This document shows, piece after piece, positions 1 through 6,629 of a stretch of 10,252 nt of DNA. The notes under the pieces were generated by a model, which searched no databases, was not told the origin of the DNA, and saw only the letters and a list, made by a program, of their open reading frames with translations. Source of the DNA: an uncultured Collinsella sp. Lineage in GTDB: Bacteria; Actinomycetota; Coriobacteriia; Coriobacteriales; Coriobacteriaceae. The position numbers were made by a program, and so were the translations under genes. The first letter of the stretch is position 1. Each line of letters begins with the position of its first letter. The DNA lies in contig USTC01000017.1 of assembly GCA_900557505.1 (NCBI GenBank), positions 1 through 10,252 of the forward strand. The letters are read 5' to 3'.

Positions 1-1487
1 AGCGTCCCGTGGCGCTGGCCGGCGTTATGGGCGGCATGGATTCCGAGATCGAGGACGACACCGTCGACGTGATGGTCGAGAGTGCCTGCTTCAACGCCGG
101 CCGCACCTCGCACACCAGCCGCGACCTGTCGCTGATCTCCGACGCCTCCATTCGCTTTGAGCGCCAGGTCGACGAGACCGGCTGCGTGGACGTCGCCAAT
201 GTGACGTGCGCGCTCATCGAGGAGATAGCCGGCGGCGAGGTCGCCCCCGGCTATGTGGACGTGTTCCCCGCGCCCAAGACCATCGACAGCATCAAGCTGC
301 GCCTGGCCCGCGTGCGCGCCATCTGCGGTGCTGACATCGAGCCCGACTTTATCGAGCGCTCACTCACCCGCCTGGGCTGCACCGTCGAGCGCGACGGCGA
401 GGACTTTATGGTCACGCCGCCGAGCTTCCGCCCCGACCTGCCGCGCGAGATCGACCTGATCGAGGAGGTCCTGCGCCTGTGGGGCATGGGCCGCGTGACG
501 GCGACCATTCCGGCTGCCAAGAACCACATTGGCGGCCTGACCCGCGAGCAGAAGCTCACCCGCAAGGTCGGCGAGATCCTGCGCGCCTGCGGCCTCAACG
601 AGACCACGACTTTCGGCTTTGCCGCCCCGGGTGACCTGGAGAAGATCGGTATGTCCACCGAGGGCCGCGGTTGCCCCGTGGTGCTCATGAACCCGCTGGT
701 AGCCGAGCAGACCGAGATGCGTCGCTCGCTGCTGCCGGGCCTGCTGCAGTCCGTGGCCTACAACGAGGCGCACGGTACGCCCAACGTGCACCTGTACGAG
801 GTCGGCAGCCTGTTCCACGGTCGCGAGAACGCCAGCCTGCCCAAGGAGACCAAGTCCGTGGCGGGTGTGCTCTCGGGCCAGTGGAGCGAGCAGTCCTGGA
901 ACATGAAGTACCGCAAGCTGCGCTTCTTCTTTGGCAAGGGCATTGTCGAGGAGCTGCTTGCCCAGCTACGCATCGAGAAGGTTCGCTTCCGTCCCGTCGA
1001 GGGCGAGGGCTATGCCTTCCTGCAGCCGGGTCGTGCTGCCGAGGTGCTCTCGGGCGGCACTGTGCTGGGCTGGGTCGGCGAGATTCACCCCGAGGCGCGC
1101 GAGGCGATGGGCATCGACGAGGTCGCCGTTGCCTTTGAGCTCGATCTGGACAAGCTGATTAAGGGCGCCCGCAATCAGGAGAACTACCGCGAGTTCTCGC
1201 AGTACCCGGCTGTTGAGCACGACCTTGCTATCGTGGTCGACAACACTGTGACCTGCGAGGATCTTGAGCGTCGTATTACGAGTGCCGGCGGCAAGCTGCT
1301 CGAGGGCGTGCGTCTGTTCGATGTCTACCGCGATCCGGTCCGCATCGGCAAGGGCAAGAAATCCATGGCCTTTGCGCTTACGTATCGCTCCGACGACCAC
1401 ACGCTCACCAGCGAAGAGGTCGAGAAGGCGCACCAGAAGATTGTCACCAAGGTGTGCAAGGGCGTAAACGGCGAGGTCCGCGGCTAG
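1..1487 (+). CDS. pheT: Phenylalanine--tRNA ligase beta subunit, 3' part (5' end outside window)
   Basis: Charges tRNA-Phe with phenylalanine as the beta chain of the cytoplasmic alpha2-beta2 synthetase. The first complete codon starts at 3 and the reading frame is open to the left edge, so about 494 C-terminal residues are seen of a protein usually near 800. The visible part begins in the B3/B4 editing region (motif ALAGVMGG, then a stretch ending in SIRFERQVD). A B5 DNA-binding-like domain follows at about nt 275-490 (RPDLPREIDLIEEVLRLWG). Next comes the catalytic-like core, and then a C-terminal FDX-ACB anticodon-binding domain at about nt 1185-1487 (QYPAVEHDLAIVVD, later RSDDHTLTSEEV). 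The GTG at 9 is an internal valine codon, not the start. pheS would be expected just upstream. The gene ends with TAG and is followed by a terminator hairpin. No frameshift or missing domain is seen. Confidence 0.97.
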   Translation, partial: RPVALAGVMGGMDSEIEDDTVDVMVESACFNAGRTSHTSRDLSLISDASIRFERQVDETGCVDVANVTCALIEEIAGGEVAPGYVDVFPAPKTIDSIKLRLARVRAICGADIEPDFIERSLTRLGCTVERDGEDFMVTPPSFRPDLPREIDLIEEVLRLWGMGRVTATIPAAKNHIGGLTREQKLTRKVGEILRACGLNETTTFGFAAPGDLEKIGMSTEGRGCPVVLMNPLVAEQTEMRRSLLPGLLQSVAYNEAHGTPNVHLYEVGSLFHGRENASLPKETKSVAGVLSGQWSEQSWNMKYRKLRFFFGKGIVEELLAQLRIEKVRFRPVEGEGYAFLQPGRAAEVLSGGTVLGWVGEIHPEAREAMGIDEVAVAFELDLDKLIKGARNQENYREFSQYPAVEHDLAIVVDNTVTCEDLERRITSAGGKLLEGVRLFDVYRDPVRIGKGKKSMAFALTYRSDDHTLTSEEVEKAHQKIVTKVCKGVNGEVRG

Positions 1488-1595
1488 GTCCTGCGCCGGG
1501 GTATGGGTCAGCGGTGGCTGCTGCCGAATCCTACGTGACCGCTATGCTCGGTATAAGGCACTGCTGAGCCTGCATATATGACACGCGCATTACAT

Positions 1596-1630
1596 AACGG
1601 CGTGCTGCTTTGTCGGCAGCGCGCCGTTTT
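1596..1630 (+). terminator. Hairpin terminator after pheT
   Basis: A 13-bp stem (1596-1608 with 1616-1628, one G-T wobble) closes a 7-nt loop (TTTGTCG) and ends in a short run of four T (1627-1630). It lies 108 bp after the pheT stop. The U-tract is short, so termination may be partial. The loop also carries the likely -35 box of the next operon. Confidence 0.6.
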
Positions 1631-1638
1631 GCTATGAT
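1610..1638 (+). promoter_or_regulatory. Promoter of the nickel/cobalt ECF transporter operon
   Basis: TTGTCG (1610-1615) and TATGAT (1633-1638) are 17 bp apart, and the -10 is preceded by TG one base upstream (TGC-TATGAT), giving an extended -10. The predicted start of transcription is near 1645, immediately before the NikR-like dyad at 1649-1676. That leaves a leader of about 90 nt ahead of the ATG at 1734. The boxes are read directly; activity is inferred. Confidence 0.6.
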
Positions 1639-1648
1639 AGCCCGCGGC

Positions 1649-1676
1649 GTGTTACGAATCTGACATTACGTAACAC
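1649..1676. promoter_or_regulatory. Probable NikR operator (GTGTTAC-N14-GTAACAC)
   Basis: A perfect 8-bp dyad, GTGTTACG (1649-1656) and CGTAACAC (1669-1676), is separated by 12 bp, for a total span of 28 bp. NikR, the nickel-responsive ribbon-helix-helix repressor, binds 28-bp dyads in Escherichia coli (GTATGA-N16-TCATAC). Comparative genomics has described GTGTTAC-N13/14-GTAACAC sites in other groups such as Desulfovibrio. The position, just downstream of the predicted transcription start, suits repression. No nikR gene lies in the window. Confidence 0.7.
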
Positions 1677-1733
1677 TGGAAAGGTGATTCAAGCGGCGTT
1701 ACAATTCCGTGCGCCGATAACCGGGAGGCGTAC

Positions 1734-2819
1734 ATGCACATTCCAGATAATTATCTGTCCCCGCAGACCGATGCCGTCATGGCGGTGGCGATGGTGCCCG
1801 TTTGGGTCCACTGCATCAAGAAGGTGCGCGCCACGCTCGATCGCGAGCATATGGCTTTCCTGGGCATCTGCGCCGCGTTCTCCTTCCTGCTCATGATGTT
1901 CAACGTGCCGCTGCCTGGCGGCACCACAGGCCACGCCGTCGGCGGCGCCCTCATTGCGCTGCTGCTAGGCCCCGAGGCCGCGGCTATCGCTGTCTCGGTC
2001 GCGCTGGCGCTGCAGGCGCTGCTGTTTGGCGACGGCGGCATCCTGTCCTTTGGCGCCAACTGCTTTAACATGGCCTTCGTGCTGCCGTTTGCCGCTGCTA
2101 TCGTGTTTCGTGCGCTCAACAGCCGTTTGCATGGCAAGGGCTGGGGCACCTCGGTTTCGGCCGTCGTAAGCGGCTGGGTTGGCCTGTGCCTGGCGGCCCT
2201 GTGCGCGGCAATCGAGTTTGGTATTCAGCCGATGCTCTTTACCAACGCTTCGGGCGCGCCGCTGTACTGCCCCTTCCCGTTGTCTGTGGCTATTCCGGCC
2301 ATGTTGATCCCGCATATGCTGGTTGCCGGTGTCGTCGAGGGCGTGGCGACGGCCGCCATCTACGGTTTCATTAAGAAGACGGCGCCGGGCATTATCGTCG
2401 GTCCCGAAGCCGCCGATGGCCAGCTTGCCGCCGAGGGCGCAGTCGCCAAGAAGACCTCGCTGGTCCCCACGCTCATCCTGGTCGCCGTGCTTGTCGTGGC
2501 CACGCCGCTGGGCCTGCTGGCCACGGGTGACGCTTGGGGCGAGTGGGACGCCGAGGGCGCCGCGACCGCCGTTCAGGAGGCTGGTGACGACAGTCTGCAG
2601 GCTTCGGTCGGCCTCGATACCCCGACCTTTGCCGACGCTCTGCCTACGGGTGATTACCTGCAGGCCTATTCCGAGGAGCAGGGTCTTGGCTTTGCCGGTC
2701 AGGCTGCCATGTATATCCTGTCCGGCGTGATTGGCGTGGCGGTGCTCACCATCGCATTCCGTCTGATCTCGCTGACGGTTAAGGAAAGCGGTGCTCATGG
2801 CAATAGCCGAGCTGCCTAG
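1734..2819 (+). CDS. nikMN: ECF-type nickel (or cobalt) transporter, fused NikM-NikN substrate-specific membrane component
   Basis: Membrane protein that captures the metal ion and passes it inward with the help of the CbiQ/CbiO-type proteins encoded next. The 361-aa product starts Met-His-Ile-Pro-Asp. In this family the free N-terminus and His2 are metal ligands, so the start is well fixed; a GGGAGG at 1723-1728 lies 5 nt before the ATG. A further family ligand, His67, is present in PGGTTGHAVGGAL. Residues 1 to about 220 form the CbiM/NikM core with several membrane helices. From about 238 a membrane helix, TPLGLLATGDAWGEW, an acidic linker and a final helix (about 330-350) resemble the PDGLE/NikN auxiliary domain, here fused rather than separate. 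The fusion, the MHIP start and the upstream NikR-like dyad favour nickel. Cobalt remains possible, but no cobalamin riboswitch is seen. The 3' end overlaps the next gene by 29 bp, indicating translational coupling. Confidence 0.88.
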   Translation: MHIPDNYLSPQTDAVMAVAMVPVWVHCIKKVRATLDREHMAFLGICAAFSFLLMMFNVPLPGGTTGHAVGGALIALLLGPEAAAIAVSVALALQALLFGDGGILSFGANCFNMAFVLPFAAAIVFRALNSRLHGKGWGTSVSAVVSGWVGLCLAALCAAIEFGIQPMLFTNASGAPLYCPFPLSVAIPAMLIPHMLVAGVVEGVATAAIYGFIKKTAPGIIVGPEAADGQLAAEGAVAKKTSLVPTLILVAVLVVATPLGLLATGDAWGEWDAEGAATAVQEAGDDSLQASVGLDTPTFADALPTGDYLQAYSEEQGLGFAGQAAMYILSGVIGVAVLTIAFRLISLTVKESGAHGNSRAA

Positions 2820-3633
2820 CTGGCTTGCGGTCGAGCAGCGTTACGAGCCCGTGGGGGCTCGGCATCGCGTGATGCAAAAGAATGTCCTGCACCTGGCGAG
2901 CCTGCTTGAGCGGGTTCGCCTGGGTGGGGGCGCGCACGAGGGCGGGTCGATGGTCGACCGCGCCCTTTCTTGCGTTTCGGCTCCGGTGCGCCTGGTGGGG
3001 ATGTTCGTCTGCGTCCTGTGCGTGTGTCTGACGCAGAGCCCGCTGTACCTCATGTTGATGGCGGCTATCGCGCTGGTGCTGGTCGCGGTGCGCCCCGCAC
3101 GCGGGCTGCGTGCGACCATTGTACCGGCGCTCGGCGCCACGGGGCTTGCGGTGGTTCTGGCATTGCCTGCCCTGCTGCTGGGCGCGTCTGCCACGGGCGC
3201 CATGCTCAAGATCGCGCTCAAGACCTTCATTAATGTGTCGCTGGTGCTGGGCGTTTCGTGGACGCTTACCTGGAGCCGCATGTCGGCGGCGCTCAAGATG
3301 CTGCATCTACCCGACGAGGTCATCTTTACGTTTGATATGGCGCTCAAGCACATTGAGGTGCTGGGTCGCACGGCGCACAATCTGTGCGAATCGGTCATGC
3401 TGCGCAGCGTTGGCCGTGCGCCTGAGGGATTTTCGCGTACCGATTCGATCGCGGGTATCATGGGCATGACCTTTATCAAGGCGATGGAATGCAGCCGCGC
3501 GATGGACGAGGCCATGCTCTGCCGCGGCTTTGCCGGCGCGTATCCGGCTCCCGCGCGGAGCGGCTTTGGCTGGCGCGATGCGGTCTATGCGGCCGGCGTG
3601 GCGCTGCTGGCAGTGTTGTGCGCCGTGCTGTAG
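2791..3633 (+). CDS. nikQ: ECF transporter transmembrane (T) component, CbiQ/NikQ family
   Basis: Scaffold membrane protein that links the metal-binding M component to the ATPase of the same ECF transporter. The product is 280 aa with hydrophobic segments at about 66-100, 108-131, 143-161 and 264-280. The coupling helices show the family signs: WSRMSAALKMLHLP at 161-174, and near the C-terminus RAMDEAMLCRGF with the Ala-x-x-x-Arg-Gly motif (A241, R245, G246) that docks into the ATPase groove. The start is either GTG 2791 (AAGGA at 2781-2785, 5 nt away) or ATG 2797. Both lie inside the end of nikMN, so translation is probably coupled. The substrate call follows the neighbouring M component; the protein alone does not tell nickel from cobalt. 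Confidence 0.88.
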   Translation: MLMAIAELPSWLAVEQRYEPVGARHRVMQKNVLHLASLLERVRLGGGAHEGGSMVDRALSCVSAPVRLVGMFVCVLCVCLTQSPLYLMLMAAIALVLVAVRPARGLRATIVPALGATGLAVVLALPALLLGASATGAMLKIALKTFINVSLVLGVSWTLTWSRMSAALKMLHLPDEVIFTFDMALKHIEVLGRTAHNLCESVMLRSVGRAPEGFSRTDSIAGIMGMTFIKAMECSRAMDEAMLCRGFAGAYPAPARSGFGWRDAVYAAGVALLAVLCAVL

Positions 3634-3679
3634 GCGCTGCTGGTTCTGGCTGGGGATGCAAATAGGGAAGGGCGACGTT

Positions 3680-4450
3680 TTGACGATCGATATGAATAGT
3701 GCGGCGGGCACGAACGGTGTGGGCGGCGCCGAGGACACGCCGCTTATTGAGTTGCGCGACGTGGTGTTTTCCTATACGGGTCATACGGTTGTCGATGGTG
3801 TGTCGCTGCAGGTCGATCGTGGTGAACTCGTTGCCCTGCTTGGTCCCAACGGCTGCGGTAAGACGACGATTATGCGCCTTATTAACGGCCTTGAACTCGC
3901 GAACGCAGGGGCATACCTGTTTGACGGACGCGTGGTCGATGCGGCGTATCTGAAGGATTCTGCTGCTGCTCAGAAGTTCCACCAGCGCGTGGGCTTCGTG
4001 TTCCAAAACGCCGATGCCCAGCTGTTCTGCGCCACGGTGGGCGAGGAAGTTGCTTTTGGTCCCGCGCAGATGGGGCTGCCGGCAGACGAGCTCGAGCGCC
4101 GCGTGAGCGATGCCATGGGGTTGTTCCAGGTTGCCGACCTTGCCGACGCCTCTCCCTATCAGCTCTCGGGCGGGCAAAAGAAGCGCGTTGCGCTGGCTGC
4201 GGTGGTGTCGATGAACCCGGATATCTTGGTCCTTGACGAGCCTACCAATGGGCTCGACGAGGATTCATGCGACATCGTGGTCAACTTCTTGCTGGCCTAC
4301 GTCGCGGCGGGTAAGACGGTCTTGATGAGCACACATCATCAGGATTTGGTGCGGCGCCTGGGTGCCCGCGCCATCTATATCGATCGATATCACCATGTGG
4401 TCGAGGCGCCGGTGTCGTCGTATGGAACCGAGAGCGGCGCTGCGGAATAG
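3680..4450 (+). CDS. nikO: ECF transporter ATP-binding protein, CbiO/NikO family
   Basis: Cytoplasmic ABC ATPase that powers the NikMN-NikQ transporter. All ABC motifs are intact, numbered from TTG 3680: Walker A GPNGCGKT (55-62), Q-loop VFQNADAQ (Gln109), signature LSGGQKKR (162-169), Walker B ILVLDEP (182-188) followed by the D-loop, and the switch histidine in STHH (219). At 256 aa the length is near the family norm. The FQNxDxQ Q-loop sequence is typical of ECF ATPases rather than of other ABC importers. The start is uncertain: TTG 3680 has GGGAAGGG 7 nt upstream, ATG 3656 would add eight residues but has a poor ribosome site, and ATG 3692 is too far from any. The gene lies 46 bp after nikQ in the same operon. 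With only one ATPase gene, a homodimer is expected. Confidence 0.92.
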   Translation: MTIDMNSAAGTNGVGGAEDTPLIELRDVVFSYTGHTVVDGVSLQVDRGELVALLGPNGCGKTTIMRLINGLELANAGAYLFDGRVVDAAYLKDSAAAQKFHQRVGFVFQNADAQLFCATVGEEVAFGPAQMGLPADELERRVSDAMGLFQVADLADASPYQLSGGQKKRVALAAVVSMNPDILVLDEPTNGLDEDSCDIVVNFLLAYVAAGKTVLMSTHHQDLVRRLGARAIYIDRYHHVVEAPVSSYGTESGAAE

Positions 4451-4470
4451 TTGCTGCGTAGAGCGTGCGT

Positions 4471-4488
4471 AGCCGCCCGCGCGGCTTT
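4471..4488 (+). terminator. Possible weak terminator after nikO
   Basis: AGCCGC (4471-4476) and GCGGCT (4481-4486) form a 6-bp stem with a 4-nt loop, followed by only three T including the last stem base. It lies 20 bp after the nikO stop and before a separate promoter-like site, which fits an operon end, but the U-tract is too short for confidence. Confidence 0.35.
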
Positions 4489-4495
4489 GCCGTGA

Positions 4496-4504
4496 TGGTA
4501 TAGT
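4496..4504 (+). promoter_or_regulatory. Possible extended -10 promoter for the phospholipase C-like gene
   Basis: TGG-TATAGT is an extended -10 element at 4496-4504, about 27 bp before the chosen ATG at 4531. No good -35 box is seen at 16-18 bp upstream, where the DNA is the GC-rich hairpin. It suggests that the downstream gene is its own transcription unit. Confidence 0.4.
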
Positions 4505-4530
4505 TATCCAGGTTTTTTATGGGGGTGGCT

Positions 4531-5379
4531 ATGCCAAGCTGGAACATTCATATCGCTCAGACGGAGCGTTTGCTGGAGCGCACCGGTGCGCTTGCCAAGA
4601 GCGTGCGCGACCGCAATGCCTTTTTGTTTGGCTGCGTGGTTCCGGATATTTTCGTGGGCTATATGGTCCCTGGCATCGCCGATCCCATCCCGTACCGCAT
4701 TACGCACTTTGCCAAGCCCGAGCCTATCCCTAAGCCGCGTGAGCACGAGTTCTGGGATACCTATGTGGCACCGTTGCTTAAAAGTTCGCCCACCGGTGCG
4801 CCAGCCGCGGCGACCTCGATTATCGAGGAGCGCGAGCGACTGAATCGCGTGCACTATCCCCAGCGCTACAGGGATGCTGAGCCGGTTGTCGGTCCCGGCG
4901 CTCGTGAGTTCTCGCTTGCGTCCGAAGATGTGGCGCAGTCGTTGCTCGATTTGACACTGGGTGTCTGGTCGCATCTGGTGGCCGATACCGTATGGAATAC
5001 GCGCGTGAATCAGTACCTGGAGGCGCACGGCGGCAAGCCGTGCGAGGAGTTCCGCATTAAAAAGCAAGGCGACTTTGACTGGTTTGGCAAGACGCTGGGC
5101 ATTGTTTCCATCCCGCGTGCGACCGATCGCCTGTATACCGCTGCGACGCGTTTTGGGCAGTATCCCATCCATAAGGAGTATGTGCTCAAGACCATCGGCG
5201 TCATGCACGAGATCGTGCGCGAAAACCCCGGCGAGCCCGATCATCCGCCGTACCGCCTGCTGACCGAGGAGTTCTTTGACGCAACGTTTACCGAGGTCGT
5301 CGAGCTGACCGAGGCGGGCTTTGCGGCTCGCGTTGCTGCTTCTGACGTTCCCGCAGTCCCTCTGATCGCTAGCTGCTAG
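4531..5379 (+). CDS. Zinc-dependent phospholipase C-like protein (Zn_dep_PLPC family)
   Basis: Resembles the fold of zinc-dependent phospholipase C / S1-P1 nuclease. Numbered from ATG 4531 (282 aa), the N-terminus MPSWNIHI places Trp4 and His7 where the family has its first zinc ligands. VVPD (Asp39), RITHF (His59) and GVWSHLVADTVWN (His148-x3-Asp152, the family HxxxD) follow in order. The start at 4531 is preferred because a G-rich site (4521-4528) precedes it and the homologous N-terminus begins MPSW; ATG 4519, with no ribosome site, would add four residues. No signal peptide or membrane segment is seen, unlike secreted clostridial or Bacillus phospholipases, so the protein is probably cytoplasmic and its real substrate is unknown. 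It is transcribed towards the minus-strand gene that ends at 5376, and the two stops overlap. Confidence 0.75.
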   Translation: MPSWNIHIAQTERLLERTGALAKSVRDRNAFLFGCVVPDIFVGYMVPGIADPIPYRITHFAKPEPIPKPREHEFWDTYVAPLLKSSPTGAPAAATSIIEERERLNRVHYPQRYRDAEPVVGPGAREFSLASEDVAQSLLDLTLGVWSHLVADTVWNTRVNQYLEAHGGKPCEEFRIKKQGDFDWFGKTLGIVSIPRATDRLYTAATRFGQYPIHKEYVLKTIGVMHEIVRENPGEPDHPPYRLLTEEFFDATFTEVVELTEAGFAARVAASDVPAVPLIASC

Positions 5380-6449
5380 CCGGCCGGCTTAACGGAGAAC
5401 AGTTCATCCCAATTGACCAACAGCTCCCGCCGCAGGGCATCTTCGGTGGTGCGTTCCTGATCGGTCTTTGGGATGTAGGGGAGCCCCGCCTTTTTATGAA
5501 TGAGCTCGGCGATGCTATCAAAGCTCTTCTTGTCCTTGATTTGCTCATAGGTTATCTGGATAACGTCATAGCCCATGCTTGTGAGGGCGGTGGTGCGCTC
5601 GGCATCGGAGAGGCTTGCGGCTTCGTTGTCATGGGCGGAGCGGCCTTGGCATTCCAGAATGACGCCCATGCTGTTGGTGGCACTTTCGATGAGGATATCG
5701 GCGTAGCAGCAGGTTTTGTAATACAGTGAGCGCGCGGCGTCGCTGAGTAGGATGCGCACGTTGTTTGCGATGTTGATGCCCATGCCGCCCTCGTCGCGGG
5801 GGAGCGAGACAAGCATGGAGGTCTGTACTTCGAAGGGCGAGGCAGTTTGCCCCGTCATGTGCTCGGCTGTCCAGCGCAGTTGTTTAACGCCGCGCAGGCC
5901 TGCGGCCTGCTTGGCGAACGTGGCGATATCCGCTGCGGAAAGAAGCGGCGTGCGCTTCCACAGGTTAGTGCCATTGCCCTTGGTGTCGACAACACGCTCC
6001 CAGCCGCAGTTGGGTGGAATGAGCTTAAGCGAAATAGCTTCATCGAGTTGTTGTTGTGTTCGCTCGCAGGGCTTAAATACTGCAAAGGAGCTGCACATCT
6101 CGTAGCAAGCCATGAGTAACTGGTTGCGTGAGACCTGCGTAGCAAGGCTGAGCAGCGTAAACTCGGGCGACGTGACATCAAATCCATGTTCAGTCTGCCT
6201 AAACGACCCGGGAGGTGGTTCTTGGGTCAGGAGGTGCGATTTAAACAGGCTTCGCGACCCGGATTGTGCCCGAGTGAATACAAGCCTGTGAAGCGGTGCG
6301 TGAAGCAGGTCTTTTACAACTGCATGACTTCCGAGGCCGCAACATCTGCGATCCATATTGCCAAGGCTAATGGCGGGGTAAAGGCCTAATACCTGCGGCG
6401 GGATGCGGTAGTAGTTAAAGGCGGATTGCCCACAAAGCGTCAGGTCCAT
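5376..6449 (-). CDS. AbiEi-like protein with C-terminal DUF559/Vsr-type nuclease-fold domain
   Basis: Product of 357 aa with no signal peptide or membrane segment. The N-terminal half (CGQSAFNYYR at 6-15; FDVTSPEFTLLSLA at 90-103) resembles the C-terminal part of AbiEi-type antitoxin proteins of Actinobacteria (pattern V-T-S-P-x-x-T-L-x-x-L-A), but I see no winged-helix domain ahead of it. Residues about 204-300 look like a PD-(D/E)xK fold of the DUF559/Vsr group: SPFE (Glu207), LPRDEGG, YADILIE (Asp251), ILECQG (Glu266, Gln268), then His273, Asp282, Arg285 and GYDVIQIT. The usual lysine of the ExK motif is glutamine, as often in DUF559, so nuclease activity is uncertain. The start is firm: AGGAGG (6455-6460 on the plus strand as CCTCCT) is 5 nt before ATG. 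No AbiEii-type toxin gene is adjacent. Third-position base use is more mixed than in neighbouring genes, which hints at transfer. The family assignment is by motif reading only. Confidence 0.65.
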   Translation of the reverse strand: MDLTLCGQSAFNYYRIPPQVLGLYPAISLGNMDRRCCGLGSHAVVKDLLHAPLHRLVFTRAQSGSRSLFKSHLLTQEPPPGSFRQTEHGFDVTSPEFTLLSLATQVSRNQLLMACYEMCSSFAVFKPCERTQQQLDEAISLKLIPPNCGWERVVDTKGNGTNLWKRTPLLSAADIATFAKQAAGLRGVKQLRWTAEHMTGQTASPFEVQTSMLVSLPRDEGGMGINIANNVRILLSDAARSLYYKTCCYADILIESATNSMGVILECQGRSAHDNEAASLSDAERTTALTSMGYDVIQITYEQIKDKKSFDSIAELIHKKAGLPYIPKTDQERTTEDALRRELLVNWDELFSVKPAG

Positions 6450-6501
6450 AATGCCCTCCTGGCCGAAATCATCTCTTTGAAGCGAGTGATGCCAGCGTCA
6501 A

Positions 6502-6629
6502 TCCGGAGGTATGCGGCAAAATCTGAACCCTATGAGCAGACCTGGCTTTTGAGGCTAGTTTATCAGGCATTTTGTTGCGAAAAAACAGGGTGTGCTCGGA
6601 GGTTCCAGATTTTGCCGCATACTTCCGAA
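6502..6629. repeat. Imperfect 28-bp inverted repeat around a 71-nt centre
   Basis: The left arm (6502-6529) and right arm (6601-6629) are inverted copies: 26 of 28 bases match with one single-base bulge, and the perfect core is GTATGCGGCAAAATCTG (6509-6525, paired with 6606-6622). The centre (6530-6600) contains TTGCGAAAAAAC. No open reading frame, target-site duplication or T-tract was seen. The element lies 52 bp upstream of the AbiEi-like gene start and could be a small mobile repeat, a structured RNA, or a paired operator. Confidence 0.8.

Noticed and set aside
1488..1733. Cobalamin riboswitch upstream of the metal transporter
   Set aside because: There is no B12 box, and about 90 nt between the predicted transcription start and ATG is too short for a full cobalamin aptamer. 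The NikR-like dyad gives a better explanation for regulation.
3530..3679. Longer NikO with an N-terminal extension starting inside nikQ
   Set aside because: The extra residues are out-of-frame nikQ sequence with no family match. Starts at 3656 or 3680 give normal-length ABC ATPases.
6473..6501. Promoter for the minus-strand AbiEi-like gene using TTGACG (6496-6501)
   Set aside because: The -35 looks good, but at 17 bp the -10 would be AAAGAG, and no better hexamer lies at 16-19 bp. It is too weak to list as a feature.
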